From Paraphysomonas bandaiensis (taxonomy: Eukaryota > Chrysophyceae), in NCBI GenBank assembly GCA_965644295.1, contig CBFFRP010000092.1:1-64000 (forward strand): a stretch of 64,000 nucleotides of DNA, written 5' to 3'. The notes under the pieces were generated by a model. The model searched no databases. It was not told the origin of the DNA and saw only the letters and a program-made list of their open reading frames with translations. The translations under genes were made by a program, and so were the position numbers. This document shows positions 52,625-64,000 of this stretch, in pieces (the stretch's first letter is position 1; every line of letters starts with the position of its first letter).

Positions 52625-55275
52625 ATGAAATTTGGCAAACAATTAGAACTAGGAATGTATCCTCCATGGAAAGATCATGTAATACTATACACTACTGTAT
52701 ATCTATCAGTTTATCTAACTATCACTATATTATGATGTAGTATATTGCATATGGACGATTAAAACGGAAAGTAATGAGACGAAAGTTTGTTTTGGATAAA
52801 ATGGCAGCTAAAGCAGATGCATTGACAAAGATATCAGCCATAGAATCTAAACAAAGTTCACCAAATGCAACTGAATTAACACCATTGAAAAGTGGAACAT
52901 CATCTCGAGATGCTTCTATGGAAAGTTCAATAGATGATGGGGATAATCAAGATTTTGCACATGCTTTAACGGATGAGATTGCAAAGATTAATAAGTTTTT
53001 CAAAGCAAAAGTTAATGGTATAGTTATTGTCACAGTGTATCAACAGCTTAGTCTATTCTATAGAGTTACGTGTGGAGATTGAAGATATTTCTGAAAAGAT
53101 CAATGAAGTTCACCAGTCACATCATGTTAATTTGTCAACTGAAAATGTGAGCAAACTGCGGGATGTATTCATTCAACTACTCGCTCTGCGAGATTATTGT
53201 TCTCTTAACCGCACCGGTACTGATATGATTAGAACAGTTTTATTTTTGCTGTATACTTAGCATTCTTTGCAGGTGTCTATAAAATTGTTAAAAAGCATGA
53301 TAAGGTTCTCGGTGAGAAGACACTGGACAAGTGGCTGACTGCTGTGGACCAAGAAGAGTTCGTCACATCGAATGAGATAGAAGCTCTCATCGATGTTGTT
53401 ACTGGCTATGTCAGCAAGAATAAATTAATGGGTATGATCATATTCAATATTGTTGTTAAGGGATTTTATATCTGGTAGTGTACTGCGTTTACAGTAGTAA
53501 CATGTGCAGTACTGTACTCCTGTCCTGCATACTGATTCATTGGAATTTCTAGAGTGGCAACAAGCGGATTTATTAGCGAAAGAGAGTGAACGTGAGCGTC
53601 TAATTCCAGCCGTGAAGCCCCAGCGGTTGGCTATATGTCTGCTATTATTTATCATTTCCCTCCAATTGCCCACTTTGGAAGAACATAATCCCCACGCTAA
53701 TCGTTGTCTTTCACTGGTGATTGTCTCGGTGTCTCTGTGGCTTACTGTCGCCATCCCTTATTTTGCCACTGCCCTTGTAATACCAGTTATGATCACCGCC
53801 ATGGGTGTGCTTCGGGACGAGAATGAAAAGGCCATGACGCCTGAAGCATCTGCAAAGTATGTGTTAAATAACTTCTTTAATCACACAACGGTGAGGAGTC
53901 AACACGTATTAGTGTCTGAGTTAATATATATTCGTTTACATCTCTTCAGATGCTGCTGCTCGGAGGCTATACCATATCTTGTGCCTTTTCGCGCTGTCAG
54001 TTTGAACTACGCGCTGCTGCATGGATGCAAAAGCGCCTGGGTGCTTCTCCTCGTCTATTCCTGCTAGCTGTCATGTTTCTTGGCCTCTTTCTTTCTACAT
54101 GGATTAGTAATCACACAGCTCCTATACTCTGTGCATCCATCCTGCTTCCGCTTGTGAGAGACCTTCCGAATGATTCCAGGTAGTATAGACGCTTCGTGTT
54201 GTCCAACAATATTTAGTTTTACATATTATAGGTATTCAAAGGCACTTCTTCTTGGGTTGGCTTACGCATGTAATTTTGGTGGTATGATGACTCCTATATC
54301 AAGTCTGCAGAATGCTCTTGCTGTATCTAGTCTTGAAAAAGTTGGTATTGTCGTCTCTTTCTCTGAGTGGCTGTTAGTATCGATTCCATTCGCAAGTTTG
54401 TGCACTGTGTTGGCATGGGTGGTGCTGTGCGTGATAGTGAAGCCTGACGATGTGGATAGTATTCCGATTGTCATCTACAAAAGAGATAACAAGCTTAGTA
54501 AGAGAAATATAGCCGTTCTGGTCATGTCATTTTTGGCTATAATGATGTTTGCATTTTTTGAATACATGAAGCATATTCTCGGCGATATTGCAATGGTTTC
54601 TATGATATATGTCGCAATAATGTTTGGAACTGGAATGCTATCTGAGGTAACATTTCATATAAGACGATATGCATATGTAATGTTTGTTTCTAGTTGGACT
54701 TCAACTCTCTTTCGTGGCATACATTATTCTTGCTGGGTGGTGGTAATGTGCTTGGTAAAGCTGTGCAGTCTTCAGGTCTTCTTGACCATTTAGCTAATGC
54801 GTTCATGAGAGGTACTTGGTTGCTAATTACATTTCTTACAATAGATAATGTAATTCCATGCAGTGATACCAACTCACAGTCCATGGATGGCATTGGTAGT
54901 TGTGTTTCTGTTTGCTATGGTGGTGGCATCTTTTGTATCGCATACAGTGGCCTCTATGATACTTATGCCTTTGATTGCTCAAGTTGGTGTCGATTTTGGT
55001 CTGCCGAAGGTGATGGTTGTAGGAACAGCTTTCGTAGGTAATGTCTTATGGAGTTTAGAGGTGTAACTTAATGCTGCCATGTATGTATAGTTTCCGGAGC
55101 AATGGCACTACCATTTTCATCTTTTCCTAATGTGAACTCTGTTCTAATTGTGGACGACTTCCAGAGGCCGTACTTGAGCACTAAAGATTTTGTGTCGACA
55201 GGACTATTGTTGTCTGTAGTTAGCGTTTTTTTAATGTCGACGCTAGGATATTTCCTCATTGGTGTGATTATGTGA
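52625..55275 (+). CDS. SPX-domain sodium/phosphate or anion symporter (PHO91-like)
   Basis: Ten exons (52625-52678, 52741-53017, 53064-53216, 53273-53431, 53553-53890, 53950-54179, 54232-54646, 54694-54811, 54864-55037, 55091-55275) encode 700 residues. Introns are 46-62 nt except one of 121 nt. The SPX start is MKFGKQLELGMYPPWKDHYI, with the YGRLKRKV basic patch that binds inositol pyrophosphates. The transporter half belongs to the SLC13/DASS-like ion transporter superfamily, with segments such as RLAICLLLFIISLQLPTLEE and MTPISSLQNALAVSSLEKVG. It ends with ALPFSSFPNVNSVLIVDDFQ, which matches the PHO87/90/91 tail pattern. It is likely a phosphate transporter of the plasma or vacuolar membrane, gated by SPX. 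All phases agree across nine junctions. Confidence 0.93.
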
Positions 55276-56073
55276 CGCGGCTTCCGTGGTTGGTTCCATA
55301 ATAATTATATAATACCGCTTGAGGTATCCTTGCAATTCTACTATTTGTCTTGCCATCCTTAAAGCATTCCTCGGCGCAACGTCGTATTCTTGGCACCCTA
55401 ATTATATATTAGTCAAACACTAATTTGGAGTCCAGTTGTTTACGATCCACTCCAAGGGTGTACCCTATAGCAGCGTCTGTTTTGTTTGGCATTGTTACTG
55501 TGATGCTGTAGTACAACGTAGCTATTAGCAAGCAAAATTAGTGATTAGTTTCGTACTAAAATCTACCTAGTTTGAATCATTTATAAGTTTTACGAGACGA
55601 AATCCCGTAATTCGTCATATAGTTATGTTTAACATTATATATAATATACATCTATTTAATAGCTGTAATCTTTCACCAGTTTACATATAGATTACAATAG
55701 TCTACATGTGCTATTCATGTCGATCAATAAGCCTTGAATATGTGTATTGTTGAGTCCTGCTATATGAGAGCAATTGAAAGCTGTAGTTATAAGCAGGGTG
55801 TTTAAATTACAGTAGTATACAGTTGTACTCTTATTAATCGTACTGTGAAAATGAATGACGATAACTATATAGTAGTAAAAAGGAATATAGTGACGATGCA
55901 AGTTGTAGTGACAACGTAAGATCGTACGAGATATGAGTGGTGGTAGAGACAACATGAAATTGGTGAATGATAAAGATAATATATATATTGATTATAATTT
56001 TATATTTCTCAGTTGTTACCTTCATTTGTTCAGTTAGTACTTCTTATATAATGTCAACCTGTGATATGCATAT
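55276..56073. other. Spacer downstream of the SPX transporter
   Basis: AT-rich with no supported gene. Small minus-strand frames at 55692-56025 are low-complexity (Tyr/Ile-rich) and rejected. Confidence 0.4.
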
Positions 56074-56790
56074 GTGTATACACGCCCAACCACCCCCCAG
56101 GTTGAGCGCTACTGGACCGGCCACATTACTGCCACACAAATGGCCGACGCATTCGGACGCCACCTATCCAGCTCACTGCTCGAACATCAATTCCACGCCC
56201 TAGAAAAATTCATCGCCTCTATCCTACTCCCCCTATATGATGGAGGGCTCCGCATGCTTAGCAATAGGGGACACGGATACCACAACGTAGACACGGCACC
56301 GGCGACACCGGTCCCGACACACGCAAAGCAACGCCAGCCCCAGGATACCCACCCGACACCAAAAGTACTCCAGCTACTCCAGGCGACATCCACCCCACGA
56401 ACTACACTCTCTGCAAGAGCCCAGACCCGACAGAGGCAAGCGCAACCACTCCGGAAACAACTCCTCCTTACGTGTGGCCGAAACCCCACCTCAACAACCA
56501 GCACCATCTCCACCACCGACTTGCACTCTCATATACATCTCGCCTCACCCACCCCCCACATAATCCATGGTACAGGCCCGCCAGACACATTGCCCAAAGG
56601 TAGAGCCCCCGACTAACCTCACTACAAGGGACGGTAGCACCATGGTGCTCGCAGCGATGCGCAAGCAGTCCCGAGACGGTTGCCCGCCACTAGTAGTATA
56701 TAGCAAATCTAGTTATTAGCTAGTCTATAGACATAAACTAGTTTCTGTACGCAACCGTACGCATGTAATAATCAGACTTTCATATATGTG
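56074..56790 (+). pseudogene. GC-rich dispersed element ORF, copy 2
   Basis: The best copy of the family also seen at 8890-9640 (minus) and 63280-63760 (plus). The frame from about 56074 to 56616 has an ordered start, VERYWTGHITATQMADAFGR, then FHALEKFIASILLPLYDGGL, followed by a long Pro/Thr/Gln/Ser-rich low-complexity tail (QLLQATSTPRTTLSARAQTR). It ends near LPKGRAPD. The downstream 150 bp contain tctagttattagctagtcta and acgcaaccgtacgcatgtaa, with a related block at the end of copy 3. The function is unknown. An ORF1/gag-like protein of a retroelement is one possibility, inferred only from layout. Confidence 0.5.
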
Positions 56791-58486
56791 TATACACGTA
56801 TATGATGTTAATACATATAATAGATTACTATCCCCCCTTTTCTACAGAGAATATAAGTAGTCATGTATGTATAGAGTATAGAGACATTATTTCATTTCAA
56901 GTGATATACACTGCAGATCTGCGGAGTGGTGTTACTCTGTGTCACTGCGTACAAGTGGTAACTGGATTCTTCCTTGAAATCTAACCATAAATCCTGGGCT
57001 ATTGATATGTGTTTTTGCTTAATATACAAATATCTTAATATTCCAATTTTAGCAATAACTACGTGCTTACGGGCTAACACTATGAGCTTTGGAAAAATAA
57101 AATTTCACGATCTTCCAGTCCTATTCACTACAGCTTCTACCTATACCCGTGCTTTTGAAGCTTACGTTTATAGTGTTTCAGATCATTCGAATTGTATATG
57201 TTTTTAGCTCACATACAAAACCACCGCTAAAACTGTGATATACCACTTAAAATATTTAAAAGTTACAACGATCAATATTAAAAGTTTTTCTACGTGTATG
57301 AAACTTATACCAATGCTTGGAAGTGATTATTTTTAAATACATTGGTTAATATGACATGGTGCAGAAGTTGCTGGAATCTTTAACCATATCAATGGACTAT
57401 TAATACCTATTCCTACTACATACAAAATAATAGAAATAGTGGCAGGTTAACATACTATATATTATTATATCCACTAAACTAAAAATTTTGAGGTAACTTA
57501 TTTTCTTTCGAGTTGCATATCTACCAAACCACCACTGTATATCAGGCAGGCCAACTGATTTCCCTTCCGCATTTATTTGCAAAAAACCAATAGAGCAGTG
57601 TTTGATCTATTGGATCATACAGCCCTTTCGGAACCGATTAAAGCAATTCGTTCAGACCTTTCCGCTTTAGCATCATATGACTTGTTGGAATTATCTTTCC
57701 CTTTAAATAGGCCGAAATTTTCCAAATCAAATATAGTTTTGAAGTGCTAATGTTTAAGTATTGTCTAGTTAGCTCCATGACCACAGTGATACCACTCACT
57801 GCTGTTGCTGTAGTCATGTCATATACACCAAATTAATCGCAGCTCTGTCGCAATAAATTAGGCTGAAAGGAGTGCTCCAGGCAATAGGACAAGGAAGCCC
57901 AATTGATGGATCGGACTTTGGTGATGCATATGATGCCTTTGAAGTGTATTAACGATATGGTATCTGAGGCATCAATTAGACTCTCAATCTCATAAGCCAA
58001 GTGCATGACACTCTCTTAGCATGACTTATCAAGCCTGATAGTCTGCGGTGCCTACTAGTTTGACATACAGGGTCTAGGATATCATATTGAATATGAGTGT
58101 CGCTGGTGTTAATAAAGGACTCATACAACATATTAATTCGTTGCACCTGTCATGAACCACATCTGGCATTGACCACACCGAGAAGAGTTAGGCTAATGCC
58201 AACCACCCTGCTGCTGTCTGGATACATACTTCTTTGCATGTATATATAGAGCATAATGGCAGTTGAATATCCATGCTGGATACAGTGTACATGGTATACC
58301 GGGTATACAGCTCTATATGGACCCAGTCTACATGAATGTACCTCCCGGTAAACGGATTACTTACATCCCGTGTACGGATAGTGAGCTAGTTAATAATCAT
58401 CATGTAGAGCTATGCGCTATGCATAGTTTACGACCTTCCATTAACTGCCCTTACACACATACAAGTCATTCTACCACTTATATCTT
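56791..58486. other. Spacer with possible gene debris
   Basis: No gene is supported. Around 57595-57735 a plus-strand stretch reads VFDLLDHTALSEPIKAIRSD with ALASYDLLELSFPLNRPKFS, and near 57865-57952 another reads GVLQAIGQGSPIDGSDFGDA before a stop. They look coding-like but are isolated, and the overlapping frame is open too. They may be debris of a mobile-element gene. Confidence 0.3.
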
Positions 58487-59142
58487 ATGGAAACTTCACC
58501 TATAGAACAATCTTCTTCATCAGATATCTCATGGATAAGTCCAAGAGGATCTGAATATCTTTCTCTTACATATCAAACAATAAATATTGCATCAGTTGTT
58601 ACTATGGTACAAGACAACTCGGCAGGTGCAATTTCAACATTTTTAGGTACTACAAGAAATAATTTTGAAGGTATTATATATACATTTAATTCTTGTATTT
58701 GATGTATTACTCTGGTAGGTAAAGAAGTAGTCTCACTTGAGTATGAAGCGTATAGTGAAATGGCCATATCAGAACTTAAAACATTATGCGATAAGGTGAG
58801 ATGATTATATTGTATGAATATATAGTGTAGAGAAATATTGATTTATTGATAGGTTAGAGCCGAGTGGGAAGTTTGTAAAATAGCTATTGTTCATAAGTTA
58901 GGAAATTGCCCTGTCGGAGACTGTAGTGTCGCCATTGCCATATCGTCAGCTCATAGAAAGGAATCACTACAGGCTGTCGAATTTACTATTAATGAACTTA
59001 AGCGTACCGTACCAATATGGAAAAAGGTATGTCTATTTCTTCTTTTAGTTCTATGTGATAACATAGGTCTTTATATTAGGAGAAGTACAGCGACCATGGC
59101 TCGTCTTGGAAGCGAAATGCGGAAGCTGAGATTCGCAATTGA
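58487..59142 (+). CDS. Molybdopterin synthase catalytic subunit (MoaE/MOCS2B)
   Basis: Four exons (58487-58670, 58719-58795, 58853-59026, 59080-59142), with introns of 48, 57 and 53 nt, give 165 residues. Diagnostic blocks are [39 protein letters not shown] and [20 protein letters not shown]. Then come [20 protein letters not shown] and [16 protein letters not shown], with the catalytic Lys pair in WKKE; the last is split by the fourth exon border. The enzyme transfers sulfur from the small subunit MoaD to precursor Z to form molybdopterin, so this organism makes molybdenum cofactor. The length (165) fits eukaryotic MOCS2B. The small subunit is not in this window. Confidence 0.94.
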
Positions 59143-59492
59143 CATTTGATTTTAATTAGTATATTGTAATTACTGGTATTAGAGAATTTAAGACTGAACT
59201 TCATTTTTTAAGACTGCTTTTTCTATGAAGTACATATAATTAGAAAATGGAATTCAGAATTCAGTATATGTTTATGTCATTCTACTCAGTACATTGCAGT
59301 CGTGTACTCAATCTTGAATACACGCAACAATAATATGCTACCTCACAAGCCTTGATCATCGAACATTATTATATAAAGAACCCGTTTTCTTTTAAATATC
59401 AAGTTTAGTTACAAGACAATAATTGCATATCATTCACAATTAGAAGCAATCAGAGCAGGGTGCACTACAGATGAAGCACTATACTACCTGTT
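59143..59492. other. Convergent 3' spacer
   Basis: 350 bp between the convergent MoaE and 59493 genes. AT-rich, no gene. Confidence 0.45.
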
Positions 59493-60797
59493 CTACGTTC
59501 TTTTCAATAAACTTTTTATATGACACAACATTTCTCTGAAATGAATTGTTTCAAAGTAATAAGAATCTCGACATTGAAGAAATGGTAGCTTCTTTTCGGC
59601 ATTGTTATAGAGACCTTCAATGGAATGGATGCCGCAATCTAATATTGAATCATATAAATGTCCCAAAGAAAAAGAAAATACAACTTCACGTAAAACGGCT
59701 TCCTCTCTCGCTTTTAAAATTTCTCTTTCCGTACCACACTTCCACTTCAATCTCATTGTGGAATTCAAATCTCGATAAATCTTAAATTTATCTCCAGATA
59801 TAATGCGTACCGAGCGTGGTGGCATGACACCCATTGGGTTGACAGTAGAGTGATCTGCGAACCACGCTGTTACCTCACCTGCGACAAGACGAAAATACTG
59901 CCGATGAACTCCACTAGGAACGGGTAATGATTCGTGGGGTGTTCTATCCGTCATCCACACCAGCTCTCCGGCACGCAGAGTCCGCGTCGGTTGACCTAAG
60001 ATATTTCGACAGCGTTCGATATCACCATGACTTCCAATAATGCTTCCACAACGATCATACACTTTGGCATTCCATACGGCACATGTATCTCCCACATTAG
60101 ATGCCATGAATATTCCTCCTGCAATTGTCTCATTTCTAATAATTCCATTGCCCCAATGATGTAGTGCCGCTGGAGTGTACTCCCTGGACGACACAGACCC
60201 TTTAATAGTTTTACTGGCGGACTTTGGTTTACCGAGCAGTGGAAGAACTCCAGGAGATTCCACATGTAGTCCCGGTCTGCGTTGAGGTGTATTTTCTATA
60301 GTACGCCTTTCATCTATTGTTAAATAGGCAACTCCATAGTGCTCATGTAATCCCATTGCACGAATACAGGAAGATATAAGTGGCCAATACTGCTGACAAT
60401 ACGACGGCAAAGAATCCTTCTCTAGTAACATGAATGGCATCATATTAACATACAATTCTTGAGATTGTGGATTATCAGTTTCATATTTAGACATATTAAC
60501 AGGTGGTGGGAACTCCACACCCTCATCTATCGTCATCAGAGGACATCCTCCACAATGTTGACGATCACCAGCATCTGGATATTCATAACTGTCCATATTA
60601 CTGATATCCATTACTGGTATATCATTATGCATGATGTTATCTAGATCATGTATATGAAGAGCCCACCATTCTTCACATGCTAATGTCCATATATATCGTA
60701 AGATATCAGAGTGACCTCGTAATAATGATAATGGTGATTGGGAATCTAATGTACCAAGTAAAAATATTTCTAATTGTGATGGTGAATTCATATTCAT
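59493..60797 (-). CDS. Conserved protein with dioxygenase-like motif, function unknown
   Basis: An intronless 434-residue frame from the ATG at 60797 (MNMNSPSQLEIFLLGTLDSQ); the longer open frame to 60857 begins with TTG. The C-terminal part reads IAGGIFMASNVGDTCAVWNA, then LRAGELVWMTDRTPHESLPV and HRQYFRLVAGEVTAWFADHS. The His in TPHESLP and the Arg in RQYFRLV have the look of a double-stranded beta-helix of 2-oxoglutarate/Fe(II) oxygenase type, but the metal HxD part is not clear to me, so that is inference. The middle contains GLHEHYGVAYLTIDERRTIE. A family of similar unannotated proteins exists in algae and fungi as far as I recall. The ACAT array begins 100 bp upstream. Confidence 0.75.
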   Translation of the reverse strand: MNMNSPSQLEIFLLGTLDSQSPLSLLRGHSDILRYIWTLACEEWWALHIHDLDNIMHNDIPVMDISNMDSYEYPDAGDRQHCGGCPLMTIDEGVEFPPPVNMSKYETDNPQSQELYVNMMPFMLLEKDSLPSYCQQYWPLISSCIRAMGLHEHYGVAYLTIDERRTIENTPQRRPGLHVESPGVLPLLGKPKSASKTIKGSVSSREYTPAALHHWGNGIIRNETIAGGIFMASNVGDTCAVWNAKVYDRCGSIIGSHGDIERCRNILGQPTRTLRAGELVWMTDRTPHESLPVPSGVHRQYFRLVAGEVTAWFADHSTVNPMGVMPPRSVRIISGDKFKIYRDLNSTMRLKWKCGTEREILKAREEAVLREVVFSFSLGHLYDSILDCGIHSIEGLYNNAEKKLPFLQCRDSYYFETIHFREMLCHIKSLLKRT

Positions 60798-60896
60798 TAT
60801 TAGTTTATAGTGTTGTTTAATCTGCTTATGTAGGTATGTGATGGTGATATGATGCAACTAAGCAACAAGGATATACACGCACTATATCTATGCATA

Positions 60897-61121
60897 CATG
60901 TGTATGTATGTATGTATGTATGTATGTATGTATGTATGTATGTATGTATGTATGCATACATGTGTATGTATGTATGTATGTATGTATGTATGTATGTATG
61001 TATGTATGTATGTATGTATGTATGTATGTATGTATGTATGTATGTATGTATGTATGTATGTATGTATGTATGTATGTATGTATGTATGTATGTATGTATG
61101 TATGTATGTATGTATGTATGT
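60897..61121. repeat. ATGT tetranucleotide array
   Basis: About 225 bp of (ATGT)n with one internal interruption (gcatacatgtg at 60954). It lies 100 bp upstream of the start of the 59493-60797 gene. Confidence 0.97.
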
Positions 61122-61175
61122 ACTCTGATAGGAATATGTACATGTATGTATGTGTTACGACCCGTGAGAAAAATG

Positions 61176-61216
61176 TGCCAGTCGATGAACTGGCAGTGCC
61201 AGTTCATCGACTGGCA
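61176..61216. repeat. Perfect 41-bp palindrome, also present at the window end
   Basis: TGCCAGTCGATGAACTGGCA (61176-61195), one G, then its exact reverse complement TGCCAGTTCATCGACTGGCA (61197-61216). An 18-bp piece of the same word, CCAGTCGATGAACTGGCA, recurs at 63980-63997, just before the end of the window. The word thus brackets the integrase relic and may be its terminal inverted repeat. Confidence 0.7.
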
Positions 61217-61403
61217 GTTTTTGACTATCACTCAAAAACCCACCAAGAAAGTGAACCCGTCAGTGAAGTGGGTTATCCAGCCGTGTTTTTTTTCATTCCA
61301 CCCACATACCATCGTAAGATATCGTAGTTGATGATTATCGCTCAATGCAACAGCATGATAGTAATATAAGTGTAACATATATCATTGTATCAAACAAGAA
61401 GGA

Positions 61404-62515
61404 ATGACATCGGTGGTTAAAACTGTCTCATCAGGGAGCACTGTACGACCAGAAGTTGCATCGTCAGTAGACGACAACACAAGATCTATCACTGATTCCA
61501 TTAAAATTGAAGAACACAAACGGCTGTTCTATCTGAATGCACAAAACGCTTTCGCAAATTCAATTAAAATTTTTTCTCAGTCGAAATACCTTGAGATCGT
61601 CGAGTCGATGAAATCATTTGACTCCAAGCCTCATAGGAACCGCTCCTGTCTAGACTACCGATGGCAGAGGTCGTATATTCTGCTGCTGATTCCTGATGAT
61701 AAAGGTAAAAAAGCAATTTCACAGCGATGAAACTCAAGTGAAGGGAATGAGACGACTTGCTTATATTGACACTATTCGGTATTGCCATGTTGAAGAGGGA
61801 GGTCATCCTGGACCTAGGGGAACCCACGAGGCTGTTTGGACAACATTCTAGAAGAGGTTTTAGTCACCTACCATTCTCAGAAACGTTTCTAGCCAAAATC
61901 CAAACAGAAGAGGATCTAGAAGAGCTTGTAGCTATGAATAATGTTATCGAGGGCCATGAACCAGAGAAATGTACAGTTGTGGCTTCAGCGAATGAGTCTG
62001 TTGCAGTATTGGTAAATGAGGACGGTGATACTCCATCAAGAGGGGCGAAAAGTAAAGCAGTGAGTGCCTCACTAGCTGAACAAGGCGAAAGGATGAAAAG
62101 ATTTTCCACGTCTGGCACTCCAACCGATGAGGCGGAACTCCTACAGGTGGGTAGTGTTGTTTTAGTCAAACCACATCAGGTGGACCGAGGACAAGTTGAT
62201 GAAATCAGGTTTCCAGCTGTTGTTGTTGAGGTTACCCCCAATGAATTACTTCGTCTGTACGCTCCCGGGGGGGGGTTTAAACTCGTGTTATAACCGATCA
62301 GATCTGATTCACGAGCCGAATAAGACCCCTGCTTCATACCAACGTCATCTTGGAAACTATGAGAACTGGAGAAATTCGAAGACTATATCAGAGAGAGAAG
62401 CTGCAACTATGCTTTCTCCATCCCTTGGACAGGGGTTTAGTAATTGTAGTTGCAAGGGTAAGTGCAACAGTAGTAAATGTGTGTGCAAGAAGAATGGATT
62501 TCTCTGTAACTAGAT
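61404..62515 (+). pseudogene. Integrase-type transposon protein with the catalytic core deleted
   Basis: The plus strand holds three in-order fragments of an integrase protein of the KRBA2/Ginger-like kind. First, FANSIKIFSQSKYLEIVESM (from 61404). Second, in another frame, YIDTIRYCHVEEGGHPGPRG with THEAVWTTF, the start of the H2C2 zinc-binding region, near 61760-61850. Third, directly joined, FGQHSRRGFSHLPFSETFLA and KIQTEEDLEELV, the segment that normally follows the catalytic core. The tail ends with a Cys-rich CSCKGKCNSSKCVCKKNGFL. The whole DDE core is missing between the second and third, so it is inactive. Another frameshift occurs near 62270 in the run of nine G. Confidence 0.65.
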
Positions 62516-62599
62516 GCCACAAAAGCAATTTGCTTGCGTATTGTAACAAGTAGTTGGTGCCATAGTAAACCACAGACTACTACTTAATTGAGTAGAAAA

Positions 62600-63200
62600 A
62601 CAACCTTAACAAGTAACATGAATCTTATTTGGTACTGGTTGCATGAATCTTATTAGCAACTAGTGATATATAAATCGCTATTTATTAACATCATCAGTAC
62701 ATCAGCTCTAAGTATTTTAGTAGCTATTTACCTTAATATTGTGTCCACTGTCTGCAGATGATGATGATATACTGTCTGCAGATGATATATGTAATGAATA
62801 GAGTGTAGAAAGCCTATCACATAATAGTCATATTATTGAGTAGATCTTGATTCATATAGAGTCGATATTCATAATAATTGTACATATTCAAACATGGAAT
62901 ATGTACAAGCGAAAGCATATACAATAGAGAGTTCATAGTATAAAATAACCCGATAGCTGGTTACTACAAGTAACATGAATATTATTTGCTACTAGTGATA
63001 TAAACTAACATCACTAGTACATCAGTTATAACTAATGTAATCAGTAGTTATCGTACAGCCTATAAGGAGTATCCGCTGTCATCATATATGTAATGAATAT
63101 AGAGTATCATCTGTACAATAGTACTACATTAATTAAAAACATCAGTATATCAGTTATAAGTAATTTAGTCACTATTTACCTTGTTATCGTGTCCACTGTA
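62600..63200. repeat. Imperfect direct duplication
   Basis: Two related blocks: about 62600-62830 and 62960-63205. Shared text includes acaagtaacatgaat, 'actagtgatata', 'catcagtacatcag', 'atatgtaatgaat' and 'atcgtgtccactgt'-type ends. No reading frame is conserved. It is probably the non-coding interior of the element around the integrase relic. Confidence 0.5.
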
Positions 63201-63279
63201 TGGGGAAGTGGACCAACTAATGTCCCCCAGGGACACAGCACTCTGCAGTTGATGTAACGCACATACTGGAAGAATTCCT

Positions 63280-63760
63280 CACCACGGGTTAATGGCACCG
63301 TCGAAGATCCGATGCGAACTTACTCACAGACATTGGTCCAAAGCTAGGAGATATTACAGACCCCAACCACCAATGGGACCTACATCAATACATCCTCAGG
63401 CGAGACAGCACGTACGCTACACAAACGCAGCGAGACCCGCAGTATTGGACCCGCAGTGGAACGAGGCTCCCACACAAACTCCATCCAATCCGCACCCATG
63501 ACTCCCCTAACACTACATCTCTTTCCCAGACCGCATACGCGAAACGGTATACGTCTGGAACAAATCCTATGCAATGGGAAGAAATCGAGTCAAAAGCAAA
63601 ACCGGGAATGACCAGACAACAGCTGCCGCATGCATAGACTGTAGAATCACCAACCAGAGAATATGACAAACCAAGTTAGTAAGACTATAGATATATACAT
63701 AGCTTCTAGTCACAACCGTTCCCATGTAAAAATAAGATATTCTTATGTCTTATCCATGCT
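63280..63760 (+). pseudogene. GC-rich dispersed element, copy 3
   Basis: A third GC-richer island related in style to 8890-9640 and 56074-56790. The plus-strand frame from 63292 reads KIRCELTHRHWSKARRYYRP and APTQTPSNPHP before a TGA. The following part is C/A-rich, and the flank ends cttctagtcacaaccgttcc, resembling the end block of copy 2. It is too damaged for a protein call. Confidence 0.4.
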
Positions 63761-63978
63761 CTCATGAAGAAGGAAGTAGCACTGAAGAGGGATACAGATA
63801 TCTATCTTGATACTGAAGGCTGGTAGGCTGGAAGAGCATCTTGTGGGCTAATAATCAGGAGCTCTTATGATTCTAGTTATGAGATGCTGTCTGATGATAT
63901 CATACGCTGGGAATCCGAGTGGACCTCCTGTATACTTGACTGTATTTCCCGTATATCGTTTCCTTTCAACATCATCAA

Positions 63979-64000
63979 ACCAGTCGATGAACTGGCAGGT
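63979..64000. repeat. Partial inverted repeat at the window end
   Basis: ACCAGTCGATGAACTGGCAG repeats the palindrome word of 61176-61195. The window stops here, so it cannot be seen whether the full palindrome and a target duplication follow. Confidence 0.55.

Noticed and set aside
57400-57952. A multi-exon gene from the coding-like stretches at 57.6-57.95 kb
   Set aside because: Two overlapping frames are open with different texts, no splice sites connect them and no start is evident.

Overview
This is a nuclear contig from a unicellular eukaryote. Genes are spaced apart, carry GT-AG introns and have no operons. It is AT-rich by eye. Of the 26 introns I could place by protein continuity, 24 are 46-67 nt long. 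The gene set (PET100-like complex IV assembly factor, HIT protein with a presequence-like leader, ALG6, GCS1, RPL7, MoaE-type molybdopterin synthase subunit, SPX-domain phosphate transporter) implies an aerobic mitochondriate protist with a full N-glycan glucosylation pathway. The style of the hAT and MULE transposase fragments and the beta-tubulin sequence lean towards a stramenopile. That placement is a guess and not shown by the sequence.

Layout. 1-3.6 kb: duplicated hairpin modules, a tandemly repeated exon-intron unit and decayed hAT transposases. 4.2-8.1 kb: PET100-like, HIT/HINT and a small NLS-bearing protein. 8.3-10.7 kb: repeat relics and a 256-bp TG..CA element. 11.5-14.6 kb: two head-to-head, nearly identical beta-tubulin genes forming a large palindrome. 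15.1-16.5 kb: a MULE-like relic. 18-20.6 kb: ALG6 and a stand-alone P-type ATPase actuator-domain gene. 21.6-23.8 kb: a palindromic Arg/Ser-rich repeat, a Tc1/mariner foldback and a long ATGT array. 23.9-26.9 kb: glucosidase I. 27.2-28.9 kb: repeat and acidic ORFs. 29.7-35.8 kb: a subtilase and a GH65 glucosidase-membrane fusion, divergently transcribed from either side of an ACAT array. 36-38 kb: a second TG..CA element and a hAT element with an 8-bp target duplication inside an older repeat. 38.6-39.6 kb: RPL7. 39.8-44.2 kb: a complete-looking pogo-like transposon with inverted ends and TA target sites. 44.5-47.5 kb: a seven-TM THH1/TOM1-like protein and an EcKinase-like protein. 47.7-51.4 kb: repeats. 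51.5-60.8 kb: an EF-hand-like protein, the SPX transporter, a GC-rich repeat, MoaE and an unrecognised conserved protein. 61.2-64 kb: an integrase-type element whose catalytic core is deleted.

ALG6 adds the first glucose to the dolichol-linked glycan and glucosidase I removes the last one after transfer, so these two genes bracket one pathway. The other host genes look like unrelated housekeeping functions. Mobile-element relics fill most of the space between them and are the main source of unusual structure.
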